Of a DNA stretch of 64,000 nt, positions 51,839-59,807 are shown piece by piece. The stretch lies in the NCBI GenBank assembly GCA_030744625.1, contig JASLQF010000041.1, positions 1 to 64,000 on the forward strand, in the 5' to 3' direction. Each line of letters begins with the position of its first letter. Position 1 is the first letter of the stretch. Both the position numbers and the translations under genes were made by a program. This DNA is from Rhodospirillales bacterium. GTDB taxonomy: Bacteria; Pseudomonadota; Alphaproteobacteria; Rhodospirillales; JASLQF01. The notes below the pieces were generated by a model. That model saw only the letters and a list, made by a program, of their open reading frames with translations, ran no database searches and had not been told where the DNA came from.

Positions 51839-53656
51839 ATGGAAAAGGCCGGGAATTCGGAAATGGGCGCGTTTGAACCGCTAAAGCGATCCGCCATCCT
51901 GCCCGAGCCCGAGTTGCCCGACGCCGCCGCCCTCATGGCCGAGGGGCGGAAACTGGCGAAAACCGTCGCCGTCGGACCGTCGCCGTTCCTCGAGGCCAAC
52001 GGCGTCGCTTGCGAGATCGCCTACAAGGAGCGCCGCGTCGCCGAGGGCGCCGTCATGCTGCACGCCCAGATCGGCTACCGCAGCCTGGAGAAGAGCCGCC
52101 GCGCCTACGGTGAAATCCACCAGCGCCTCGCCGCCGCCCACTACGGGCTCGACCGCTACGGCATCTGCCTCGACTGGTCGATGGGCTATGCGCCCGCCGA
52201 CCGCCCCGGCATGCCGCGCGGCACCGGCCTCATCCTGGACGAGCCCGAGGACTTCGCCCGCCTCACCTCCGAGGCCCCGGTCGCCTCCCATTTCGGCGAT
52301 TTCGTGCTGGGCACTCCGGCGGCGCTCCACAACACGGCGGCATCGCTGGCCGCCGGATCGACGGCGATCGGCAACCTCGGCCAGTACTTCACCTTCCGCA
52401 TGCCCCATTGGAACGACGACGTGACGACCACCGCCGAGACCCTGAAGGCGCTGGCCCTGGCGGCGGCGCAGCCGGTCGATATCCTCATCCATTCGAACCT
52501 GGACGACGGGTTCGCCGCCGTCTTCCACGACCTGGCGTGTTCGCTGGGCGCCGTTCTCCTGGAGCGCCACATCGTCGAGGATCTGATCGGCGGGCGCATC
52601 GGCCACTGCTATGGGCACATGTTCTCCGACCCTCTTGCCCGCCTCGCCTTCCAGCGCGCCCTGGCCCGCGGAGCCGAGGCGCCGGGGACCATGGTCTACG
52701 GCAACACCACCGCCTTCGTCGCCGACGAGGCCGAGAACTACGCCAGCCTGGCGTCCTACCTGCTCGTCGATATCATCGCCCAGCGCACCCTGCCCTCGGG
52801 CCACGCCATCAACCCGGTGCCGGTGACCGAGGCCAAGCGCATCCCGGAAATCGACGAGATCGTCGACGCCCACCTGTTCGCCAACCGCCTCGTCGAGAAG
52901 GCCGGTGGTTTGGGCCGGCTCGTCGACACCGAGGTGGCCGAGGCGACGGCGACGCGCCTGGTGGAGGGAGGCGAGCGCTTCAAGGAGCGGGTGCTGGCCG
53001 GTCTTGCCGAGGCCGGCATCGACGTCGCCAACCCCTTCGAGATGCTGCTCGGCCTGCGCCGCGTCGGCGCCCGGCGCCTCGAAGAGCTGTTCGGTCCCGG
53101 CCGCGCGGACGCGGCGCGTCCGCGCGGCCGGGCGCCGGTGGTGCAAGCCACCACCTTCGTGGAACTGCAAGAGAACGCGGCGCAACATCTGGCGGCCATC
53201 GACGAAGCGGCGCGCGGCGCCATCGCGGCGGCCGACCTGGCCGCCTGTGTGGCCACCACCGACGTCCACGAATACGGCAAGATCCTGGTCGAGAACGTGC
53301 TCGGCGGCCTCGGCGTGCGCATGATCGATGCCGGGGTGAGCACGGACCCCGACGTCCTCGCCGACAAGGCGCTCTCGGGCGGCGCCGACTTCATCGCGCT
53401 CAGCACCTACAACGGCGTGGCGCTCGACTACCTGCGGCGCCTGCATGGCGAGATGGAGGCGCGCGGCTTGCGCCTCCCCGTCTTCATCGGCGGCAAGCTC
53501 AACCAGATACCGGACGACAGCAACACCAGCCTGCCCGTCGATGTCAGTGCCGAGCTCGAGGCGGCCGGCGCCGTCGCCTGCGGACAGATCGGCGACATGC
53601 TGGAACACCTGGCCCGCATGGCGGCGGACAGGGACCGGGGGCGCGGTGGCGCATGA
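51839..53656 (+). CDS. Fused cobalamin-dependent mutase-like protein (barrel domain + B12-binding domain)
   Basis: 605 aa. The large N-terminal part (about 60-410) reads as a TIM-barrel of the methylaspartate/glutamate-mutase E type: LDWSMGYAPADRPGMPRGTG, LGTPAALHNTAASLAAGSTAI, FTFRMPHWNDDVTTTAETLK. The C-terminal part (about 470-590) is a B12-binding Rossmann domain with the base-off motif DVHEYG (Asp475-x-His477-x-x-Gly480), IALSTYNG and FIGGKLNQ. E and S modules fused in one chain are unusual. The substrate is not inferable. ATG 51839 or 51863 may be the start. Coupled by ATGA overlap to the next two genes. No cobalamin riboswitch is visible upstream. Confidence 0.75.
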   Translation: MEKAGNSEMGAFEPLKRSAILPEPELPDAAALMAEGRKLAKTVAVGPSPFLEANGVACEIAYKERRVAEGAVMLHAQIGYRSLEKSRRAYGEIHQRLAAAHYGLDRYGICLDWSMGYAPADRPGMPRGTGLILDEPEDFARLTSEAPVASHFGDFVLGTPAALHNTAASLAAGSTAIGNLGQYFTFRMPHWNDDVTTTAETLKALALAAAQPVDILIHSNLDDGFAAVFHDLACSLGAVLLERHIVEDLIGGRIGHCYGHMFSDPLARLAFQRALARGAEAPGTMVYGNTTAFVADEAENYASLASYLLVDIIAQRTLPSGHAINPVPVTEAKRIPEIDEIVDAHLFANRLVEKAGGLGRLVDTEVAEATATRLVEGGERFKERVLAGLAEAGIDVANPFEMLLGLRRVGARRLEELFGPGRADAARPRGRAPVVQATTFVELQENAAQHLAAIDEAARGAIAAADLAACVATTDVHEYGKILVENVLGGLGVRMIDAGVSTDPDVLADKALSGGADFIALSTYNGVALDYLRRLHGEMEARGLRLPVFIGGKLNQIPDDSNTSLPVDVSAELEAAGAVACGQIGDMLEHLARMAADRDRGRGGA

Positions 53657-54468
53657 CCGCCAGTATCGGCATCATCGGCGTCGGCCACTTGGCGGGCTAT
53701 CTGGTCGAAGGCCTGAGGCGCGCCGGCGACGGCCCGGTCATCGTGCTCTCGCCGCGCAACGCCGGGAAATCCCGCGTCCTGGCCGAACGATTCGACGCCC
53801 GCGTCGCCGCCGACAACGCCCACGTGGTCGAGGAGGCCGACACCGTCATCCTGGCGACGCGCCCCGCCCAGGCCGTGCAGGCGGCCGCCGGGCTGCCGTG
53901 GCGTGCCGGGCAAGTCTTGATCTGCGTCGCGGCGGGCATTCCGCTGGACGCCCTGGCCCCGGTCGCGGGGCCGGCCACGGTGGTCCGCGCCATGCCCATC
54001 TCGTGCGCTGCCATCGGCGAAAGCCCGACGTCTCTCTATCCCGACGGCCCCGAGGCGCGTGCCTTGTTCGAGCGCCTCGGCCCCGTCCACGCGCTGCCCG
54101 ACGAGACAAGCTTCGAGGCGGCCAGCGTGCTCGGCGCTTTCTATGGCTGGGTCTACGCCATGCTGGCCGAGGTGACGGCGTGGACGGAAGGCCACGGCGT
54201 GCCGTCCCGGACGGCCCGCGACCTGGTCGCCGAGACGGCGCGCGGCGCCACCGGCATGATCCTCGACCGCCCCGGCGAGAGCCTCGCCGCCATGCTGGAA
54301 ACCCTGCGCACGCCGGGTGGCATCACCAACCGCGGCCTCGAGGTGCTCGAGGAGAAAGAGGCCGTCACGGCCTGGGGCGCCGCCTGCCGGGCGGCGCTCG
54401 AACGCACGCGGCAAAACGCGGCCAAGGAACCGAACCGAGCGCAACGCAACCAGGAGAGAGAATTATGA
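53653..54468 (+). CDS. Pyrroline-5-carboxylate reductase-like NAD(P)-binding protein
   Basis: 271 aa. The N-terminal nucleotide loop GIIGVGHLAGYLVEGLRRAG fits the ProC superfamily, as do ADTVILATRPAQAVQAA, ICVAAGIPLDAL, VRAMPISCAAIGES and the dimerisation helix block ETARGATGMILDRPGESL with LRTPGGITNRGLEVLE. The last (TPGGTT-type) signature is close to ProC. The true substrate may be another cyclic imine. Start and stop codons overlap the neighbours (ATGA), so all three genes act together. Confidence 0.78.
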   Translation: MTASIGIIGVGHLAGYLVEGLRRAGDGPVIVLSPRNAGKSRVLAERFDARVAADNAHVVEEADTVILATRPAQAVQAAAGLPWRAGQVLICVAAGIPLDALAPVAGPATVVRAMPISCAAIGESPTSLYPDGPEARALFERLGPVHALPDETSFEAASVLGAFYGWVYAMLAEVTAWTEGHGVPSRTARDLVAETARGATGMILDRPGESLAAMLETLRTPGGITNRGLEVLEEKEAVTAWGAACRAALERTRQNAAKEPNRAQRNQEREL

Positions 54469-55661
54469 CCGAGGCGAAAAACACGAATTCCATAATCCCG
54501 GCGCCACCCCGCGGCTTTCCCGAAGCCGAGTTCGAGGCGCGCCTGGCCCGCGCCCAGCGTTTGATGGCGGAGCGCTCTGTCGATGGGCTTCTGCTCATGA
54601 CCGAGCCCGAGGTGAGGTATTTCTCGGGGTTTTTCACTCAGTTCTGGCAAAGCCCGACACGTCCCTGGTTCCTGGTCGTGCCGGCAAGCGCCAAGCCGAT
54701 TGCCGTGATCCCCGAGATCGGCGCCGAGTGCATGGCGCGCACCTGGATCGACGACATCCGCACCTGGTCGTCGCCCCACCCCAGCGACGACGGCGTGTCA
54801 CTGTTGAAAACCACCCTGACGGAAGTGGCCGGCGCCACCGGGCGCATCGGCATACCGATGGGCCGGGAAACCAATCTCCGCATGCCGCTGGTCGACCTGG
54901 AAGAAGTGCGCGGTGCCCTTTCCGGCGTCGAGTTCGTCGATGCCACCGACATCATCCGCGCCCTGCGCATGATCAAGAGCGAGGCGGAGATCGCCAAGAC
55001 CAGGCACATCTGTTCCATCGTCTCGGATGCCTTCGAGGCCCTGCCCACCTTCATCCACACCGGCATGACCGATATCGACGCCTTCCGGACCTTCAAGATA
55101 GAGATCCTCGGCCGCGGCGCCGACGACGTGCCGTATCTGTCCGGCGGCGCCGATGCCGGCGGATACGGTGACATCATCTCGCCGCCGTTCGGGCGCGTCA
55201 TCGCCGAGGGGGACGTGCTGATGATCGACACCGGATCGCTCTTCGACGGGTATTTCAGCGATTTCGACCGCAATTATGCCTTCGGCCATGCCACCGACGC
55301 GGCACGGCGCGCCTACGACGTGATCTATCGCGCGACCGAGGCCGGGCTGGAGGCGGCGCGTCCCGGCGCCACCGCGACCGACGTCTTCCATGCCATGGAG
55401 GACGTGCTGCAGGCCGGCGGCTCGCTGGGCAGCGACGTCGGCCGCCTGGGCCACGGCCTCGGCATGCATTTGACCGAGTGGCCCTCGAACACCGCGACCG
55501 ACGGCACCGTCCTCGAGGCGGGCATGATCCTGACCCTGGAACCCGGCATGAGCTTCGCGCCGGGCAAGGTGATGGTCCACGAGGAAGACCTGGTCATCCG
55601 CGAGGCCGGGCCTGAACTCCTGACCCGCCGCGCGCCGCCGGAGTTGCCGATCATCGGATGA
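54465..55661 (+). CDS. M24 (pita-bread) metallopeptidase-fold enzyme
   Basis: 398 aa. The creatinase N-terminal domain (about 1-160: RYFSGFFTQFWQSPTRP) is followed by the M24 catalytic domain. The metal ligands are Asp255 (MIDTGSLF), Asp266 (YFSDFDRNY), His330 (GRLGHGLGMH), Glu in LTLEPGM and Glu in HEEDLVIRE, all intact. Family members include Xaa-Pro peptidases, creatinase, ectoine hydrolase (DoeA) and the DMSP lyase DddP, so its role with the mutase and P5C-like gene is open. AGGAG precedes ATG 54465. Convergent with soxG (11-bp overlap). Confidence 0.82.
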   Translation: MTEAKNTNSIIPAPPRGFPEAEFEARLARAQRLMAERSVDGLLLMTEPEVRYFSGFFTQFWQSPTRPWFLVVPASAKPIAVIPEIGAECMARTWIDDIRTWSSPHPSDDGVSLLKTTLTEVAGATGRIGIPMGRETNLRMPLVDLEEVRGALSGVEFVDATDIIRALRMIKSEAEIAKTRHICSIVSDAFEALPTFIHTGMTDIDAFRTFKIEILGRGADDVPYLSGGADAGGYGDIISPPFGRVIAEGDVLMIDTGSLFDGYFSDFDRNYAFGHATDAARRAYDVIYRATEAGLEAARPGATATDVFHAMEDVLQAGGSLGSDVGRLGHGLGMHLTEWPSNTATDGTVLEAGMILTLEPGMSFAPGKVMVHEEDLVIREAGPELLTRRAPPELPIIG

Positions 55662-56346
55662 GGGAGCGCACCGCCTCCAAGCCCACCGGGCGGCCGCCGA
55701 ACTCGCGCGCCGCGTCGGCGAGGCAATGCCACATGTAGCGCGCCGAGGCGCTGTCCCCCAACAGGTGGAAGGCCGGCACCGCCCCCAGGTCGTCGCGCAC
55801 GACGATGGCATTGGTGCGCGCTACCGAGGTCTGGGCGACGGCGTGGTTGGAGAACTTGTCGGGCCTGAGGTCGACGCCGCACACCTTGGCGAACATGGTC
55901 GCCGCGTGCTCGCCCGTTACCAGGAACCAGAACGCGCCGTCGCGCCTCGGCACCGGCCAGAAGGCGCTGGCAACCGGGGTCCAGGCGGCGTCCAGCCGCG
56001 CGCAGATCGCCTCCCCTTCGCCCAGACCGTCGAGGACCAATACCTCGCCGGGCGCCAACTTCGCGGCCAGGGCGCCATCGGCTTGGCGGACGGCGTGGTT
56101 GGACGCCTCGCCGATGGCAATGCCCTGGGCGGCCAGCCAGTCGACGGCGCCATCGCCCTTGAAGCCGGTGCGCGGCAACGGCGACAGGTCGGCAATCCCG
56201 AGGGAGGAAAGCGCTTGTGTCTCGTCGTCGCCGGCATAGTGCGCCGCCACCTCGGCGTCGCCGACGGCGACGAAGCGGGCGCCGGCGGCCTCCAGCTCGC
56301 GGTAGATGAAGCTGCGTCGCGGGGGCCGGGCAACCTGTCCGTCCAT
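55651..56346 (-). CDS. Sarcosine oxidase gamma subunit-like protein (SoxG/MgdD-like)
   Basis: 231 aa. Distal member of the sox-type cluster. It has the GcvT-like fold pattern of SoxG: an early IADLSPLPRTGFKGDGAVDWL block, VLVLDG, FWFLVTGEHAATMFAKVCGVDL, and NAIVVRDDLGAVPAFHLLGDS near the C-terminus. Identification relies partly on neighbours. ATG 56346 (MDGQVARPP) lies 2 bp after the soxA stop. The longer upstream frame is within soxA and is not used. Overlaps the convergent M24 gene by 11 bp. Confidence 0.75.
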   Translation of the reverse strand: MDGQVARPPRRSFIYRELEAAGARFVAVGDAEVAAHYAGDDETQALSSLGIADLSPLPRTGFKGDGAVDWLAAQGIAIGEASNHAVRQADGALAAKLAPGEVLVLDGLGEGEAICARLDAAWTPVASAFWPVPRRDGAFWFLVTGEHAATMFAKVCGVDLRPDKFSNHAVAQTSVARTNAIVVRDDLGAVPAFHLLGDSASARYMWHCLADAAREFGGRPVGLEAVRSLIR

Positions 56347-56348
56347 GC

Positions 56349-59252
56349 TCACAGCTCCTGGCGCTGGTTGTCGGGGTCGTAGAAGGGCACCGGCACGACC
56401 TCGGCCGCGATGAGGCGCCCCCCCGGCCCCTTGATGTGGAAGGTGGACCCGACCTCGGCCTGGTCGGGGGCCACGTAGGCGAGCCCGATGACGCGGCCCA
56501 ATGCCGGCGAGCGCACAACCGACGTGACGCGGCCGACGATTTCGCCGGCGCGCACCGTCAGGTGGCATTCCTCGGGCAGCGGGCCGGAGCCATTGGCAAG
56601 CGCGAATCCGACCAGCCGGCGCGTAATGGGGCGCGCCGTCTGTATCTCGATGGCGCGCTTGCCGACGAAGAAGGGCTTCTTGCCGCTCACCGCCCACCCC
56701 ATTTCGGCCTCATGGGGGTGGGTCAGGCCGTCGGTGTCCTGGCCGATGATGATGTGCCCCTTCTCGAGGCGCAGAAGGCGCTGCGCCTCGACGCCGAAGG
56801 GCCGGATGCCGGCCTCCCTTCCCGCTTCCACGAGGGCGTCCCACAGGACCTCGCCGAAGGCCGCCGGGGCATGGATCTCGTAGCCCAACTCGCCGACGAA
56901 ACCGACGCGCAGCAGGCGTACCGGGATGCCGGCGACGGTACCGTGGCGCACCCCCATGTAGGGAAAGGCTTCGGCGGAAAGATCGACGTCCCGGGTAATG
57001 CGTGACAGCACGTGGCGCGACTTGGGCCCGGCGATGTTGACGCCGCACCAGGCGGCGGTGACGTTGGAGATGTCGACGGCGAGGCGCCACTGGGCGTTGT
57101 ACCACAGCATGTTCTGGTAGACGCCGTCGGCGCCGCCGGTGGTGGCCGTCACGTAGTAGTGGTCCTCGGCGAAGCGGCAGGCGACGCCGTCGTCGACGAT
57201 GGCGCCGGAGGGGTCGGTCATGAGGGCATAGCGGCCGCGCCCCACCTGTTGTTTCTTGTAGGCAAATGTGTACATGCGGTTCATGAACTCGGCCGCGTCC
57301 GCCCCCCGCACCTCGATGCCGCCGAGGGTGGAGACGTCGATGATGGCGACGTTGGCGCGCACCGCCGTCGCCTCTTCGACGATGCATTCGTCGCGCCGCT
57401 CGGGCGGCCCGTAGAAGGCGGGGCGCCACCACAGCCCGGCCACCATCATGCGCGCCCCGGCCTCGACGTGGCGGTGGTGCGCGGGCGTCAGGCGCTCCGG
57501 GTTGAAGGAACGCCCGGCGAGCACGCCGAAGGTCTCGGGCAAGGCCGGCGGGCGCACCGTGGTGGTCCCCATTTCGGCTGGTGGCCGCCCCCTCGCCCGC
57601 GCCGCCAGACGCACGGTGGCGAGCGCCGACTGGCGCCCCTGGCTGGGACCCATGCCGGAGGTGGAATAGCGCTTGAGGAGCTCTATTTCCTCGAAGCCGT
57701 CGGCCACCGCGTTCTCGATGTCGGCGACCACCAGGTCCTCGTCGAAGTCCACGAACTCCTTGCCCTTGGGGTGCGGGAATATGGGCCACGGATGGTTGAC
57801 GCCGACGTCGCCGCGGCCGTTGGGAAACTTGGGTTCGGCGCGCCCGTCGAAACCTCCGGCGGCGGCCGCCGCCCACCCCGCGAAGCGCCCCTCGGCGATC
57901 ACCGCGTCGAGATCATGGGCGCCACCCACCGCGCCGGCGACGTGCATGCCAGGCGGTATGCGGTCGGGGCGCAATGTCGCCGTGGCCTCGTCGTAGGCCA
58001 GCTTGGCGCCGGCGTGGCACAGCAAAGCCGCCGTCGGCGCGTAGCCCACCGACACGCAGACCAGGTCGCAGTCCACGGTGAAGGAGGCGCCCCGGCATTC
58101 GCCCTGCCCGGTGATCTCGGCCATGCGCACGCCAGCCACGCGCTTCTTGCCCAGGCCCTCGAAAACAGTGTGGCCGGCGACGACGCGCAGGCCGCGCGCC
58201 AGGGCGGCGTCTTTCATTTCCGAGGACGGCGGATCGGGGCGCAGGTCGGCGACGGCGGCGACCTCGATGCCGGCGTCGAGCAGGTCGAGCGCCACCCCGT
58301 AGCCGTGGTCGTTGGCGGTGGCCACCACGGCGCGCCGTCCCGGCGCCACCGCGTAGAGGCGCATCAGGCGCTGCGCCGCCGAGCCCAGCATGATCCCCGG
58401 CAGGTCGTTGTTGCGGAAGACCATGGGCTGTTCGAAGGCGCCGGCGGCGACCACCACCGTGTGCGCCCGCACCTTGTACAGCCGATTGCCGTGGACCACG
58501 GCCAGCCAGTTGTCTTCGTAAAGGGCCTCGGCCACGGCACCCGTGTAGACCTTGAGGCGGGGATGGTTTTTCGCCGCCCGCACCAGTTCGTCGCGTACCC
58601 GGCCGGCGCGTTCCCCGGCGGCGTCGAAGCGGGCGTAGTTGAGGGCGCCGCCGGGCGCCGGCTGGTCGTCGAAGAGCATGACCTCGGCGCCCGCCGCCGC
58701 CGCCTCGATGGCCGCCGACAACCCGGCCGGCCCGCCACCGACGACGGCGACGTCGCAAAAAAGGTACATCTTGTCGTAATAGCCGTGTGGCGCCTCGGCG
58801 TTGACCCGGCCCAGCCCGGTGAGGCGGCGCACCACCCCTTCCCACAGCTTCCACGCCCCCTTCGGCTTGTAGAAGGCCTTGTAGTAGAAGCCGACCGGCA
58901 TGAAGGGCGCCAAGCGTTCGAGCAACGCGGCGCGGTCGTTGCCCAGGCTGCCTGAATAGTTCTGCCCGCCGACGGCCAGCCCCTCGGACACCGGCACCAC
59001 GTCGGCCAGGGCGTTGGGCTCATCGGCGAGTTGGACCAGGGTGTTGGCGTCCTGCCCGGCCATGGTGAGGACGCCGCGCCGGCGGTGGTACTTGAAGGAG
59101 CGCGAAAGCGTCGTCACCCCGGCGGCCATCAAGGCGCTGGCCACCGTGTCGCCGGCCAGGGCCGGGTGGGCGCGTCCCTCGAAGGTGAAGGTTTGGGCCT
59201 CGGCGCGGTCGACGAAGCGGCCGAAGGGCTCGGGAAGGCGCCCGGCCCTCAT
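56349..59252 (-). CDS. soxA: Sarcosine oxidase alpha subunit-like protein (SoxA/MgdC-like)
   Basis: 967 aa, the usual alpha-subunit length. The N-terminal Fer2_4-like domain (about 1-105) begins FVDRAEAQTFTFEGRAHPAL; SoxA lacks an iron-sulfur cluster. An FAD/NAD domain follows, with CDVAVVGGGPAGLSAAIEAA near residue 170 and the second loop VVVAAGAFEQP. The C-terminal half (about 560-967) is a GcvT-like tetrahydrofolate-binding domain (STLGGIEVRGADAAEFMNRM, RVGFVGELGYEIHAP, LRLEKGHIIIGQDTDGLTHP). ATG 59252 overlaps the soxD stop. Demethylates sarcosine or N-methylglutamate, passing C1 to folate (family knowledge). Confidence 0.9.
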   Translation of the reverse strand: MRAGRLPEPFGRFVDRAEAQTFTFEGRAHPALAGDTVASALMAAGVTTLSRSFKYHRRRGVLTMAGQDANTLVQLADEPNALADVVPVSEGLAVGGQNYSGSLGNDRAALLERLAPFMPVGFYYKAFYKPKGAWKLWEGVVRRLTGLGRVNAEAPHGYYDKMYLFCDVAVVGGGPAGLSAAIEAAAAGAEVMLFDDQPAPGGALNYARFDAAGERAGRVRDELVRAAKNHPRLKVYTGAVAEALYEDNWLAVVHGNRLYKVRAHTVVVAAGAFEQPMVFRNNDLPGIMLGSAAQRLMRLYAVAPGRRAVVATANDHGYGVALDLLDAGIEVAAVADLRPDPPSSEMKDAALARGLRVVAGHTVFEGLGKKRVAGVRMAEITGQGECRGASFTVDCDLVCVSVGYAPTAALLCHAGAKLAYDEATATLRPDRIPPGMHVAGAVGGAHDLDAVIAEGRFAGWAAAAAGGFDGRAEPKFPNGRGDVGVNHPWPIFPHPKGKEFVDFDEDLVVADIENAVADGFEEIELLKRYSTSGMGPSQGRQSALATVRLAARARGRPPAEMGTTTVRPPALPETFGVLAGRSFNPERLTPAHHRHVEAGARMMVAGLWWRPAFYGPPERRDECIVEEATAVRANVAIIDVSTLGGIEVRGADAAEFMNRMYTFAYKKQQVGRGRYALMTDPSGAIVDDGVACRFAEDHYYVTATTGGADGVYQNMLWYNAQWRLAVDISNVTAAWCGVNIAGPKSRHVLSRITRDVDLSAEAFPYMGVRHGTVAGIPVRLLRVGFVGELGYEIHAPAAFGEVLWDALVEAGREAGIRPFGVEAQRLLRLEKGHIIIGQDTDGLTHPHEAEMGWAVSGKKPFFVGKRAIEIQTARPITRRLVGFALANGSGPLPEECHLTVRAGEIVGRVTSVVRSPALGRVIGLAYVAPDQAEVGSTFHIKGPGGRLIAAEVVPVPFYDPDNQRQEL

Positions 59253-59527
59253 GTCGCGAAGTCCTGGCGCTCGGCAAAGACTTCCGAGGCCGGATAGGTG
59301 CGCAATATCTCGTCGCTGCGGGTGTCGCGCTCGGCGATGAACCAATACGACGTGGGCGCGTGCATCCACCATTCGCGCACCACGCCGGCCGTGTTGTTCT
59401 CGAGGAACACGTAGTCGGCCCATGCGGCGTCCGCCGCCCCCGGCGCCGGCATGGCCTCGACCTCGCCGCCGCACACGAACTCCGAGATGTTGCGCGGCCC
59501 GTTGAGGGGACAGTTCATGATCTTCAC
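59249..59527 (-). CDS. soxD: Sarcosine oxidase delta subunit-like protein (SoxD/MgdB-like)
   Basis: 92 aa from GTG 59527, chosen because GGAGAG lies 5 bp upstream and the start (MKIMNCPLNGPRNISEFVCG) fits the family; ATG 59518 would give 89 aa. The delta signature is YVFLENNTAGVVREWWMH, then WFIAERDTRSDEI. The usual zinc CPxCG motif is degenerate (CPLNG). The stop overlaps soxA (ATGA). The 270-bp repeat element lies immediately upstream, between soxD and soxB. Confidence 0.85.
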   Translation of the reverse strand: MKIMNCPLNGPRNISEFVCGGEVEAMPAPGAADAAWADYVFLENNTAGVVREWWMHAPTSYWFIAERDTRSDEILRTYPASEVFAERQDFAT

Positions 59528-59537
59528 GAGCGCTCTC

Positions 59538-59807
59538 CTAGTGCCCTGGATCATACAAATGATACCCATACGATCGCGTTTCCCGTTTCCTCGGCAGGAA
59601 GGCGGGCGCCGGCGTTGCTGGAGCTTTGTCAAGCGGGGCTGACGCCCCGTGGGGGCGGGAAACGCGTCCCTTCGGGCGGCCTTCCGAGCCCCCCGGCGTC
59701 GTTGCGTGGCGCTTGTGATGCGACAGCATCACGGCGCGCCACGCGCCTAGCCGGATGAACTCGGAAGGCCGTCGTATGGGTATCATTTGTATGATCCAGA
59801 ACACTAG
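59538..59807 (-). repeat. Dispersed double-hairpin repeat element, copy C (complete, 270 bp)
   Basis: Reverse orientation relative to copies A and B. CTAG at both ends. The terminal repeats (59538-59572 and 59773-59807) are inverted over about 35 bp with two mismatches (GGATCATACAAATGATACCC is shared in one strand sense). Internal hairpins use GCGTTTCCCGTTTCC/GGCGGGAAACGCG and CGGCCTTCCGAG/CTCGGAAGGCCG. It lies inside the glnT-soxBDAG unit; the CTAG at the soxB side provides the soxB TAG stop (59804-59806), and the other end sits next to the soxD Shine-Dalgarno. Confidence 0.82.

Noticed and set aside
51881-53608. 575-residue minus-strand frame opposite the mutase-like gene
   Set aside because: Low-information composition; the plus strand has a clear B12-binding domain.
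57012-58955. 647-residue plus-strand frame opposite soxA
   Set aside because: Val/Gly/Arg/His-rich antisense of a fully conserved soxA.
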